From NCBI RefSeq assembly GCF_041146795.1, contig NC_135176.1, positions 26,111,786 to 26,175,785 of the forward strand: a DNA stretch of 64,000 nt. The letters run 5' to 3'. Below, piece after piece: positions 45,691 to 55,122 of the stretch. Every line of letters starts with the position of its first letter. The stretch's first letter is position 1. The translations under genes and the position numbers were made by a program. The notes below the pieces were generated by a model. The model saw nothing but the letters and a program-made list of their open reading frames with translations, ran no database searches and was not told where the DNA came from. Source of the DNA: Maylandia zebra (lineage: Eukaryota > Chordata > Actinopteri > Cichliformes > Cichlidae).

Positions 45691-48600
45691 GTTATAGCAC
45701 TGTACTGCTGTGGGCACAAGCTCGAAAGCAGGAAATCAAGAATGCCAGAGTTAGTCGGCCTGTGCCACATGTAGCTCATAGGATACATTAAGGCACTCAC
45801 ATAGCAACTGGATATGAAACAATACAAATAGTCCCACACACATGAAAATGCACCTATTATCCATCATTATGAGGGATTACAAAGAATGAGAAGCAAGAAC
45901 AGAAGCGTGTGACTCAGATCTGCAAGACAAACATGAAAATACAGCATAAAATGCAGGTAAATATCGTATAAAACCCAGACGAATATAGCAAAAGTGCTGT
46001 GACAAACCAGGAGATACACATAAAAAAAGTAAAATTGGTCAAAGTGGTGACATTAAGGTTGTTATCGCAGATGTTGCTGTGTCAAATTTGAACTCAAGTA
46101 GTCTACAGTCGTTGTTGGGTTAAGTGGTGAGCGGTAGGTTCTGGGAGCAGAAGATATATGTGAGAAATTAAAGTGCTTAACATGCATAGAAGAAAAGTGC
46201 TATGTAAATGCAAGTCCAAATATCCAGCATGTGTGTTATCTGTACATTAATTTATATTAGTGAGGCAAGAATTGCATTTTATTAACTGCTTTGCATACGA
46301 GTGATGTTGTTTGTTTATTTAGTGTCTTTTTTGGACAGAAGACTGTTAATTATTTTCATGCTTCAAAGCATGAGAAATATGTGAAATCTATTGAATTCTT
46401 TTTATTACACACTTTCTGGTGTTTTTGTGCCATCAAGAGATGATATATAATTATATACAGTGAAAAAATACAATGTCTGTATAATTATACACTGAAAAAA
46501 TGTAGAATGTTAAAAAAAAATGTAAAATGCATAATGTTCATTTACAACCAGTTAAAAATACCACTGGTTAGTCATCAAATAAAAGAAGTAAAAAAAAATA
46601 ATAAAAAAAATAGCAGTCTTTGCTTTTTATAGAAGTCCATGTGTGCCACAGTATTTCATTAAAAATACACAGTCATATAAAACATAAAATCAAACAAAGC
46701 AAATGATAAAAACTACATTTATAAGAGCTTCCATTTATGTAATGGTGTGTAAAATGATGTTTTTTAAAGATATGTCTTTGCACCTGGACACTATGAAATG
46801 AAAAATGACTTCCATAGTTTAGGTTTCGGAAGCTGCATTGTTCCACTCTACTAAAAATATAATGCTGAAGTTCAGAGTTTTAAAAAATCGTAACAGAGAA
46901 AAACACCTTTTCATAGAATTTATCACAAAAAGAATCATAACCAAGCCACTGAAGCTGTAACGTGCCTTGCAAATGAACCCACAGATATTAGACAAACACA
47001 CTCACACACAGTACAGTACGTGTCACATGTGATGTGCAGTTTATAACAAAATAGACTTTTTAGCTTTTTTTCTGCCTGCAGTCCACCACAGCTGCCAGAG
47101 GATGGCACCATGTACAATAACATCAGTTTCCCTCAATAGCAGTGAGTCACTGAAGGTCTGATGTGCATATTATCAGTGGCCCGCATGAATGCTTCTTATC
47201 AGTTTTAGTGCACCCAGAGAATTTTTAGAGTAATAGCAGAGGGGGAATACATTTGCGATATTCACTGCCATCTTTTTCTCTAGTATGATTAAATGATTGT
47301 GTAAGTTAGACTAAATGCATTTTGTGGATTTTTTCCCCCACTTTCATGTTCCACAATTTGGACAATGTCACGTTAAAGGTTAATTAAATCAGTTTACACG
47401 ACCTATCAGTCTGTTCAACTTGTAGCTCTTTGTGCAAAAACACAATGCAAATGAGATGAATGACACTATATAAGGTCTCCTCCCTAGCCCCATCACAATT
47501 GCATGCTAAAAGATGAATAATCATTTTAAAGTATAGCTCTTCCTTAGTTTTGTTTTTCTCTCAGGAAAATGGGAAATAGGTACAGCAACATACAAACATA
47601 CATGGAAATAAAGTACACAAAAAGAGTTTGTACATTTCCAATAACCTCGAATGTTAATATTGGTAATGACTACTTTTATTCTTCAGTACATGCCTGAACT
47701 TTCTGAGAAAAGCTTTCTCGCAATTTCCTTAAGTAGTCCTCAGGAATAGTTAACCGGGCTTCTTGAAGGACATTTAAAGCTCTGCTTCGGGTGTTGGCCG
47801 TCTTTTGTTCTGTTCGCTGTCAAGATGATCCCACACTGCTTCAGTAATGTTGACATCTAGTTACTGGGGAGGCCAATCTATGACTGGCAGTGTTCTGTTG
47901 TGTGTTTTTCTCTCCGGGTATGCTTTTTCTGCACTGGCAGTTTTAGGAACCTTTTTTTTTAGGTCAGTGTTAAGTGGCTTAAAAAACAAACAAAGCATTG
48001 CTCTGGTCAGGTACAAGGACTGGACTGAAAGTGACTGAAAAAGCAATCAGAAAGCCTGAAGAACTATTGCTCATGACCACTTAAAAATGAAAAGGAAGTG
48101 TGTCTCTTTGGAAGCAAAATTTAAAGGAATAAGGGATCTCTTAAGTCTTAAGACTCGCTTAAGCTTCTATTTTACCTCTGAGCAATAAGCTGTGCAACTT
48201 AAGGTATGTGCTATGTAAAATGCACTGTGATGATAACATCATATCTGAAAAGCTCTAACATATATCAACTTAGCTTCCTCTTAAATCATTGACCGATGAC
48301 TGGGGTTATGTCTGAACTGTTTACGTCTTTGCTGACAAGATTTCAGATTCAGATTTCAATGGCGTAGTTCATGTGGTTGATTTAAAAACAGTCTGGTTGA
48401 GTAAGCGATTAATAGTTGGAATTAAACCATCATTAATCCTCCCTTCACCACCAAACAGGGAACCTTGGAGTCATCACTCTAATAATCCACTCTTTACATA
48501 TGTGGGTCAAAGATCAGCACTCAAACCTGATTCTGTAAAACAAAGCCCCTACACTGTTCCTTCTACCATCCTGACAAACCATTCACTTACCGCTGCCCTT

Positions 48601-49929
48601 TCCTTCCCCATGCCCCAAAATAACATGAAAGTCACATCAAAGTCCAACAAATCTGCTCACAGTTAGTTTTTGGCCTCATTTCCTGTTTTTGTTTTCTCCC
48701 AAAAAAACAAGAAAAGAAGAAAAAATCAAACGGGAAAAACTACACTAATCTGCAATGTGTTTTGGATGTAATACTTTGGAGTGTTCTGCATAAATGAACA
48801 GGGAAACTGGAGAGCTGCCTCATTAGTTTCCAATACGCTGAAGTCAAGATCTGATCTCGTGTGCCAGAGAGAGGAAATGAGCAAATATAGGAAGATTATT
48901 GGGAAATATTGGAGACACTTTTGATGTGACACTGTATTTATTTGTTGGACACACACAGCCGGGCTTGCCTTCTCTAGTTTTATTGGGCATAAAATTCTGG
49001 GAACCACACAGAACTGACAATGGATGTTTATTACCCCAGATATGAGCGGCGATGACATTAACTACAAACACACAACACTGCAAGCATTTACAAAATATAC
49101 TCCATATATATTATGCGCTGCGCAGTAATGCACACTCAGGCAGGATGATTATACTGATGTCAGAACACCTCATTGTTAGTACATTTAATTGCTGACTATA
49201 GCAATGAAAGGACAGTTAGAGGGATGTCTTTTGTTTTTTCCTATCCTGCCTGTGTGATGTGAATGCAACATTTAAGCCTCACCAGCACTGAGGATGAAAT
49301 TTCAAAGCTTGCTCTAAGTATCATGGTACAGAAAAGACCCTCAAATCAGTGAAGTCAAAGGAGTTTCTTCTCAGGAAACATACATTTTCTCAGCAAATGT
49401 TGTACAATCCACCTATTCAGTGCTGTGTTTTGTTTGGAAAGGGTAGCGTGTGGAGATTTTAGCCTGATGATGGCACTGGGAAAAAAAATATCAGGCCTTG
49501 TTAAAGCATTCATACAAAAAAACATGTCCAATGCACCAGAGGAGACAAATAAATCCTGCTCCCTCACCAAATTATGAACATGATTATGTTCATAATACTA
49601 TTTAACGTAAGCATAAGTAAGTAAAATGATGAATAATAATTACCATATTTCTTTTTTTTAAGTTTTCTCAATTGTTTTGATACAATTCAACAATCAAAGC
49701 TTGTTTCACATGAGTTAGAATATGCAGTCGAGCACTTCACTTAAACACAGTGACCGCTGAGTAAAAGCCTTTACTCACTGCTGTTTTAGGACTTTGACAT
49801 CAAAATGTTTTTCTACTTTTTATCAAAAAATACCAACAATTTTTTTTACTGGCCCTAAAAAAATAGTGTCCAGACCCAAAAATGAAATGTGAAGAATTAA
49901 ACATTTTACACAATAGAATCACCTATTGG
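45691..49929. other. htr3a 3' UTR and downstream intergenic DNA
   Basis: No host gene was recognised. AATAAA at 46578-46583 could end a 3' UTR of about 0.9 kb for htr3a; earlier signals were not obvious. A stretch at about 47690-48060 vaguely resembles part of another decayed Tc1-like family (ccttaagtagtcctcaggaa, then gaggccaatctatgactggc), but the match is weak. The rest is AT-rich with nothing seen. Confidence 0.4.
46578..46583 (+). terminator. htr3a: Candidate htr3a polyadenylation signal
   Basis: AATAAA followed by A-rich sequence, 888 bases past the stop codon. Position alone supports it. Confidence 0.3.
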
Positions 49930-49985
49930 GATCCAAACCAGTACTAGACAGATCTACCAAAAGGTGTACCTAATAAATTGTCCAG
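49930..49985 (+). repeat. Terminal fragment of a Tc1-like element
   Basis: The stretch tccaaaccagtactagacag, then ggtgtacctaataaattg, resembles the 3' terminus of the Tc1-like family found reversed at 14494. Only this end is preserved. Confidence 0.55.
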
Positions 49986-50095
49986 TGATACTGCTATTGT
50001 TACACTACTGAAGATATTTGTTACTGTCTTGACGAACTTCAGAATCAGAATACTTTAATAATCCCTAAGGAAATTATGTCATTTGAATATGAAAA

Positions 50096-50776
50096 TGTCA
50101 GGGTCCTGGGACTGGGCGACCCAGGATCCCTGGGCAGTCATAGACCTGTGTATTATTATTATGTATTTTTGGTGTCGTTTCCCCTTCTCTGTGCGTGTAC
50201 ATATGTGTGTTTCTCTGTGCTGTGTTAGTCTGTGTCCCACTCATATGTTTAGGCGAGGTATGGGTGTGTATGTCTGCGGGTGTGCCTGGAGGATGGAGCT
50301 CGGCCACCTGCAGGCCTGAGGGGTGTGGCCCTGCGGAGGGACTGGCCACACCCGAAGCCACACACCTGCCGCTGATCAGGGCTCGTCGGGGGAGCTACTT
50401 AGGAGAGTCTTGGAGCTCCCACCGACGCGGGATCATTGAGTTATCTTACCAAGTCAGTGTGTGTTAGCTTAGGTCTGTGCTGTGCGTATATGCCCGCCGA
50501 GGGTTAGTGTTGACGGCTGCGTCTCTGGTTTCCCTACAGGAGGAGGAGTGGTCCGGAGAGGCAGCACGCACGGGGGTGCGGAAACACAACAGCGGGGAGC
50601 ACGAGCACAGATATCGGAGGGAAGCACGCACACGGGGTTCGAGGGAGCAACGGGGAGTTATTGTATTTACAGCCTTTTCACTGTAAATAAAGAGCACTGT
50701 TTGCATCGCAGAGTCTGCGTTTTGGGTCCTCCTTTCCCCACATCCCCACGGTCTGCCAGCCAGACAGACCGTGACA
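50096..50776 (+). mobile_element. Solo LTR, 681 bp, with 5-bp TSD
   Basis: Starts TGTCAGGGTCC and ends CAGACCGTGACA, so the ends are TGTCA/TGACA inverted. GAAAA flanks it at 50091-50095 and at 50777-50781. AATAAA at 50686-50691 lies about 90 bp before the end, as expected for R-U5. There is no internal region, so the element was reduced by LTR-LTR recombination. It is much more GC-rich than its surroundings. It differs in sequence from the Gypsy LTRs at 51065 and 58892. Confidence 0.85.
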
Positions 50777-51064
50777 GAAAACACCCTTTTTCTACTAATA
50801 CTGTCCAGCATTGCATTAATGTTTCCAGTCCAGTGACTTCAAGCTTGTATGAAAGAGCAAATACAGTAACGCCTATTCAGAGGTTTACTTGCAACAAATA
50901 GAAATGCATACTTTCAGGTTAGTGTCAGCTGCTCATCCAAGTTTCCCTTTTAAGCAGCCCCAAGGATGCTCTACTGGATACTGTTGACTGAAGGCCATTG
51001 GAGTACAGTTTTTTCAGTCTTCTGTATTTTGGTGAGACTGTGTGACTCACCAATGTAGCCTTAG

Positions 51065-52443
51065 TGTAGCCCAGTGGCAAACAGATGGAATTAGAGACTG
51101 TTTATTGTAATTATTATTAAAGGTGTTTTATTTTGTTCAGTTAAAAGCACTCATGATTGGAGAGAGACTCTAAAGAAAAAATCCAAATTATTTTGTATGG
51201 AATTGCATTATTTGTGTTATTTATTTTGTTTCTCAAAGGTTATTTTTTGACCTGGATACAAATGCAGTCCAACCAATGGGATTGTTTGTCCCGCCTTGTT
51301 TTTCATGTTTGGTTGCGCTGCTAAGGCTGCTTAGACCACACGCGCCATAGCAGTACCTGTGGGGAAAACGTGGTAGCTGTTGAAACAGCGAAGCTGTTGG
51401 TGTCTGCTTGATTAGCCACCAGATTTGGATAGCCGAAGCTAGTTTTATGAATACGAAGTGCTTTGCACTGGTGAGTAACGAAACTGTTATAGCCGCTGAT
51501 CGGCATCCTGAAATGTTAATGTTGTTCGCTTCAAAAAACAAACGCTAATGGTGACGGTACTATGCAAGTAGCTAGCGAGTGTGCTAAACGCTCACTCCCG
51601 TTGTTAAGCGTTAGTTGAGAACTTATTAGCTGTTGTTAGGTTAAGGAAAAAACAGTATGTCTATCTGTTGTATTGAAATGTTTTATTGTGTTACTTTTAT
51701 TCATCACTGTTGTTACTTGACCGTGAGCAGAGTATATTGAGTTTGCTGCTTTTAATGAGCAGTGTGAATTGCTTTAATGATTGGTGATAGCTACATTGCC
51801 ATGTAATGAAAACGTTTAGAATTTGATTAGTTGTACAACATTAGAAATTGAAACACATTTTGTTCATGATTTATACTTTAAACAGAAGTGTTAGTTAAGT
51901 GTGAACCATGTTCATTTGAAGTAATTCTGACCTCACTCTTAGGTCAGGTTTTTTGAGTTGGAGAAAGGAGCCGAGACTCCTCGGAGAACATTGGATTACA
52001 GACTTTGTGGAAATCCGCAGAAGAGGAATAATTTTCCATTGCAATGGATGGCGAGCCACAGCCCATTTGGAATTGAATCTTGAAGTCTGGTTGCCTGAAC
52101 TGTGGTAGGACAGGACAGTGCAAACATACATCGATCGTGGACTGAACTCACACCAATAACTCACCAGATCACCAAACAGGCCTGATCTGGATCCTATTGA
52201 CACTTTAAAAGACCCGGGTCTAACATTCTTTTCTTTTTTTATTTTGGGTATCTGTGCGCGCACACACAATTTTGGTTGTTATTGTAAAGGCAATACAGTG
52301 CACAAATTTCAAATACAGTTGAACTATTGCTTCATCATTTGCAGTTGTGTTTTCATTGTGGTTACCCATCCTCTGGGCTCCTGTCGTTCCTGAAATCTTC
52401 TGATTTGCCCATTGTTTATATATTTTGTTACATACTGGTTACA
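51065..52443 (+). repeat. 5' LTR (1379 bp)
   Basis: Begins TGTAGCCCAGTGG and ends ACTGGTTACA, giving TGT...ACA ends. It is nearly identical to 58892-60282. Clear substitutions are cgcgcc versus cgtgcc, gccacc versus gccgcc, and aagtctgg versus aagtgtgg. The 3' copy has a longer TTTA run. Antisense open frames of 60-124 codons inside it appear in both LTRs only because the LTRs are duplicates. Confidence 0.95.
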
Positions 52444-52452
52444 GTGTAAAAG

Positions 52453-52470
52453 TGGCGAGCCAGCCAGGAG
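52453..52470 (+). other. Primer binding site, tRNA-Arg type
   Basis: TGGCGAGCCAGCCAGGAG begins 9 bases after the LTR. Its reverse complement ends in CCA and agrees over 18 bases with the 3' end of vertebrate tRNA-Arg(ACG) as I remember that sequence. The TGG start is the usual mark of a primer site pairing with CCA. Confidence 0.8.
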
Positions 52471-52480
52471 CCTTGAATTA

Positions 52481-52561
52481 ATGGGTGACGATAGTGAAGC
52501 ATATTGTGTGATTGAGCTTTTGGTAAGACCGTCTGTCGCACCAAAAGATGGATTTTGTTGA
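52481..52561 (+). other. Short upstream ORF overlapping the gag start
   Basis: An ATG at 52481 opens 26 codons and stops at 52561, overlapping the gag ATG (52548) by 14 bases in another frame. It may modulate gag translation or be chance. No protein similarity was recognised. Confidence 0.35.
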
Positions 52562-53510
52562 AAAATTAGGTATTAAGGTCCCAAATGCTGTCATAGTGCG
52601 TGGGGTAACAGGATCAGAAAAGGATGAAGAGATTTTTGAGTTCTTAAAGCAGTACGGCTCTATTAGTAGGGTCCTCACCATTGATGATCAAGTATCTGAA
52701 TTCAACAAGGATCAGATAGTGGAGTATAACTCAGGAGTAGCAGTGCAAACATTAGGACCCTTGTTGCCCTATGTCCACCCCTCAGCTGCCAATCCTGATG
52801 TAGTATTTTCTGTACATGCTTTGACAGATGTTTATTCCCAGAGAGTTGGGGGGAGTGTCACAGATACTTACCTGAGTGAACTGCGAGGAATAGCCAAGCT
52901 AAGTGGGAAAGATTTTGAAGAGGTACTGAGAGAGGTGATGACAAAAATTGAAAAGTCTGTGGGTGTCGCCGAAGAAAGTGTTGCACTCAGTACTGAGGTT
53001 GAAATAGAGGAAGTTGATCATACTGACAGGCCCAGCCAGACCCCTGCTACTTTTATTGAATCAGCTGGTATTTCAGTCTGTCCTAAGCTTGGCCACGCTG
53101 ATGATGAATATCGCACACCGACTTTAAGCTCTGGAACCAAGAGATCCCTGACTCTAAATCCTGGTGAGCTTAACCCACCAGACGTACAGAGAATTGTGGT
53201 TGAACACATTGTAAAGAGTGATGATAAGATGTCACGTACCCATTCCACCTTGAGACTGAGAGCTTTTTCTGGGAAGATTCCCCGGCCATATAATGAAGCT
53301 GATTATGATACTTGGCGCTCTCATGTTGATTTAATGATGGAGGACACTTCTGTTTCTGACTTGGAGAAGACTCATAAAATTCTCGAGAGCCTCCTCATTC
53401 CTGCTTCAGATGTAGTTCGACATCTTGGACCTGAAGGCCACCATCTACCTACCTGCAATTATTGGAATCTGCCTTTGGCACAGTTGAGGATGGGGAGGAA
53501 TTGTTGGTGA
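52548..53510 (+). CDS. gag: Gag, N-terminal and capsid part (PNMA-like), frame-broken
   Basis: Structural protein of the retrotransposon. The ATG at 52548 has a good context (A at -3, G at +4). Residues 1 to about 60 (VPNAVIVRGVTG, then EEIFEFLKQYGSI) have the layout of the RRM-like N-terminal domain of vertebrate PNMA proteins. From about residue 235 a capsid-like segment begins (LRLRAFSGKIPRPYNEADYD, then WRSHVDLM). Homology appears to leave this frame near 53435, after the HLGPEG stretch, and continue in the -1 frame; the remaining 25 or so codons to 53510 look like out-of-frame tail. No slippery heptamer was found there, so a one-base loss is likely. Confidence 0.8.
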   Translation: MDFVEKLGIKVPNAVIVRGVTGSEKDEEIFEFLKQYGSISRVLTIDDQVSEFNKDQIVEYNSGVAVQTLGPLLPYVHPSAANPDVVFSVHALTDVYSQRVGGSVTDTYLSELRGIAKLSGKDFEEVLREVMTKIEKSVGVAEESVALSTEVEIEEVDHTDRPSQTPATFIESAGISVCPKLGHADDEYRTPTLSSGTKRSLTLNPGELNPPDVQRIVVEHIVKSDDKMSRTHSTLRLRAFSGKIPRPYNEADYDTWRSHVDLMMEDTSVSDLEKTHKILESLLIPASDVVRHLGPEGHHLPTCNYWNLPLAQLRMGRNCW

Positions 53511-54217
53511 GGTTCATGAACACATTGCAAGATCCTGGAGAAAAACCCTCAGCTTACCTGCATCGCCTGCAGGTGGCATTGAACCGTACTGTACGCAGGG
53601 GAGGTGTACAGCCACAAGAGGTCGACAAACACCTCCTGAAACAATTTTACAGGGGTTGTTGGAATCATGACTTGCTTGCTGTCTTGCAGCTAGAACTTAA
53701 GGATCGACAACCCCCATCACTCGCTGAGCTTTTGTTGCTGCTGCGTACTGCAGAAAATAGGCAAGAAACAAAAACTAGTAGAATGAAACGGCACCTTGGT
53801 ACTACCAAACCTAAGGTTGTCTCCCATAGACAGAGTGTTCAGGAAACAAGCGAAACACAAGCTGAATCTGAATCAAGTGACCTAAGTAAGTTAAAGAAGC
53901 AAGTTGCTGACTTGAAGAGTCAATTGACAGCACTCATGAAACAAAGAAAACCCACTGCTTCTAAGAAAGAACACATGCAGAAAGATGAAACTAAAAAACC
54001 TGACCATGCAAAGACTGAACCAGGGCCCCCTCCACACAGCGCTTTAACTGTAAAGCCAAAACCGTGGTACTGTTTCCGTTGTGGGGAGGATGGTCATATT
54101 GTGGCCACCTGTGAGTCAGATCCAAATCCTGCCCTGGTAGCTGCTAAAAGAAAGGAACTGAGAATCCGTCAGCAGTTATGGGAAAGCCAACACCGAAACA
54201 CACCTTCGTTAAACTGA
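53435..54217 (+). CDS. gag: Gag, C-terminal capsid and nucleocapsid part
   Basis: Continues Gag in the -1 frame. It begins with capsid-type sequence (ESAFGTVEDGEELLVRF, then GEKPSAYLHRLQVALNR), followed by a Lys-rich linker with a predicted coiled coil (about 53870-53960). A CCHC zinc knuckle, CFRCGEDGHIVATC, lies at 54070-54111; this packages RNA in related elements. The frame ends at TGA 54215-54217, directly after a slippery heptamer. The capsid C-terminal half resembles PNMA and other Ty3-derived Gag domains. Confidence 0.85.
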   Translation, partial: RPPSTYLQLLESAFGTVEDGEELLVRFMNTLQDPGEKPSAYLHRLQVALNRTVRRGGVQPQEVDKHLLKQFYRGCWNHDLLAVLQLELKDRQPPSLAELLLLLRTAENRQETKTSRMKRHLGTTKPKVVSHRQSVQETSETQAESESSDLSKLKKQVADLKSQLTALMKQRKPTASKKEHMQKDETKKPDHAKTEPGPPPHSALTVKPKPWYCFRCGEDGHIVATCESDPNPALVAAKRKELRIRQQLWESQHRNTPSLN

Positions 54218-55122
54218 ATTCAGTCCCTGTCGTGGGACAGATGGGGACTGCAACGGGTCAAACACGTCCCGCTGATAAGAAGCCTAAAGTGACCACTAAG
54301 AAGGGTGCCATGTTAACATTGAATGCTGAGCGTGGTAATTTCAAATTACCCAAAGGTTTAATAGGGGCGAAAACTACAGCACAGGTTCAAATAGAGGGCA
54401 ATTGTGTTAGCTGCTTAATGGATACAGGCTCTCAAGTCACCACTGTTCCCCAGTCGTTTTACAATCAGAACCTGTCACAACATGAGATCCGGCCTCTCTT
54501 TGAGCTTTTGGAGGTTGAAGGAGCCAATGGCCAATCTGTGCCTTATCTAGGCTACATTGAGATTAATGTTGTATTCCCCAAAGAGTTTTTAGGTGCTGAG
54601 GTTGAAGTCCCCACACTAGCATTGGTGGTTCCAGATGTTCGTACAGTCCCCCAGCCACTAGTTTTGATAGGTACTAACACACTAGAGCTACTTTACGAAC
54701 TCCATCGTGATACCTGTCCTGAAGAGTATGAACCATCACAATATGGTTACAAAGCAGTGCTAAAGATTTTGGGGCTGCGACACAGGCAGTGCAAGGATAA
54801 CCGCCTTGGTCTGGTCACCTCGCTCGGAAAAGACCCCCAGCTAGTTCCAGCAGGACAAACCGTAGTGTTAGAGGGGTTCATTGATGTTAACAGTCATACC
54901 ACTGAGAAATCTGTCCTCTTAGAACATCCCTCCTTGTCAGCACTGCCAGGTGGGGTGTTAGTTAAACCTTGCCTCATTGACTTGCCCCAGAAAGCGCCAT
55001 ATAAAGTGCCAGTCGTAATGACTAATGAGCTGGATCATGATGTTGTTATTCCCCAGAAGTGTGTGATTGGGGAAATCAGTGCATTTCATCGTGTTCTCTC
55101 TCACATGAGCATTGTGTGGTGA
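54178..55122 (+). CDS. Retropepsin-type aspartic protease region
   Basis: Frame -1 relative to gag. The active-site motif is LMDTGSQVTTV, with the Asp codon at 54421; the downstream LVLIGTNTL matches the second hydrophobic-Gly motif of retropepsins. In related elements the protease matures Gag and Pol and acts as a dimer. It is probably made as a Gag-Pro fusion by frameshifting at 54208. The frame ends at 55122, and the polymerase continues in the next -1 frame. The overlap has no obvious slippery heptamer but does have a CT-rich run near 55092-55100. Confidence 0.88.
   Translation: MGKPTPKHTFVKLNSVPVVGQMGTATGQTRPADKKPKVTTKKGAMLTLNAERGNFKLPKGLIGAKTTAQVQIEGNCVSCLMDTGSQVTTVPQSFYNQNLSQHEIRPLFELLEVEGANGQSVPYLGYIEINVVFPKEFLGAEVEVPTLALVVPDVRTVPQPLVLIGTNTLELLYELHRDTCPEEYEPSQYGYKAVLKILGLRHRQCKDNRLGLVTSLGKDPQLVPAGQTVVLEGFIDVNSHTTEKSVLLEHPSLSALPGGVLVKPCLIDLPQKAPYKVPVVMTNELDHDVVIPQKCVIGEISAFHRVLSHMSIVW
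54208..54250 (+). promoter_or_regulatory. Candidate -1 ribosomal frameshift signal between gag and protease
   Basis: GTTAAAC (54208-54214) is read in the gag frame as G TTA AAC and is followed at once by the gag stop TGA. A 6-base spacer (54215-54220) leads to a stem-loop: CAGTCC (54221-54226) pairs with GGACTG (54245-54250), and CTGTC (54227-54231) with GACAG (54236-54240) around a GTGG loop, with ATGG bulged. Slipping back by one base enters the protease frame. Confidence 0.75.

Noticed and set aside
50098-50901. Several open frames in the GC-rich solo LTR
   Set aside because: High GC makes long chance frames. None resembles a protein and they overlap in many frames.
51233-52269. Antisense open frames in the 5' LTR (and repeated at 59079-60208)
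   Set aside because: They recur only because the two LTRs are duplicates. No known domain is visible and the frames cross LTR control sequence.
55041-55122. Programmed -1 frameshift between protease and polymerase
   Set aside because: No X XXY YYZ heptamer in the right phase was found. A lost base in a CT run is simpler, so it is treated as a likely break.
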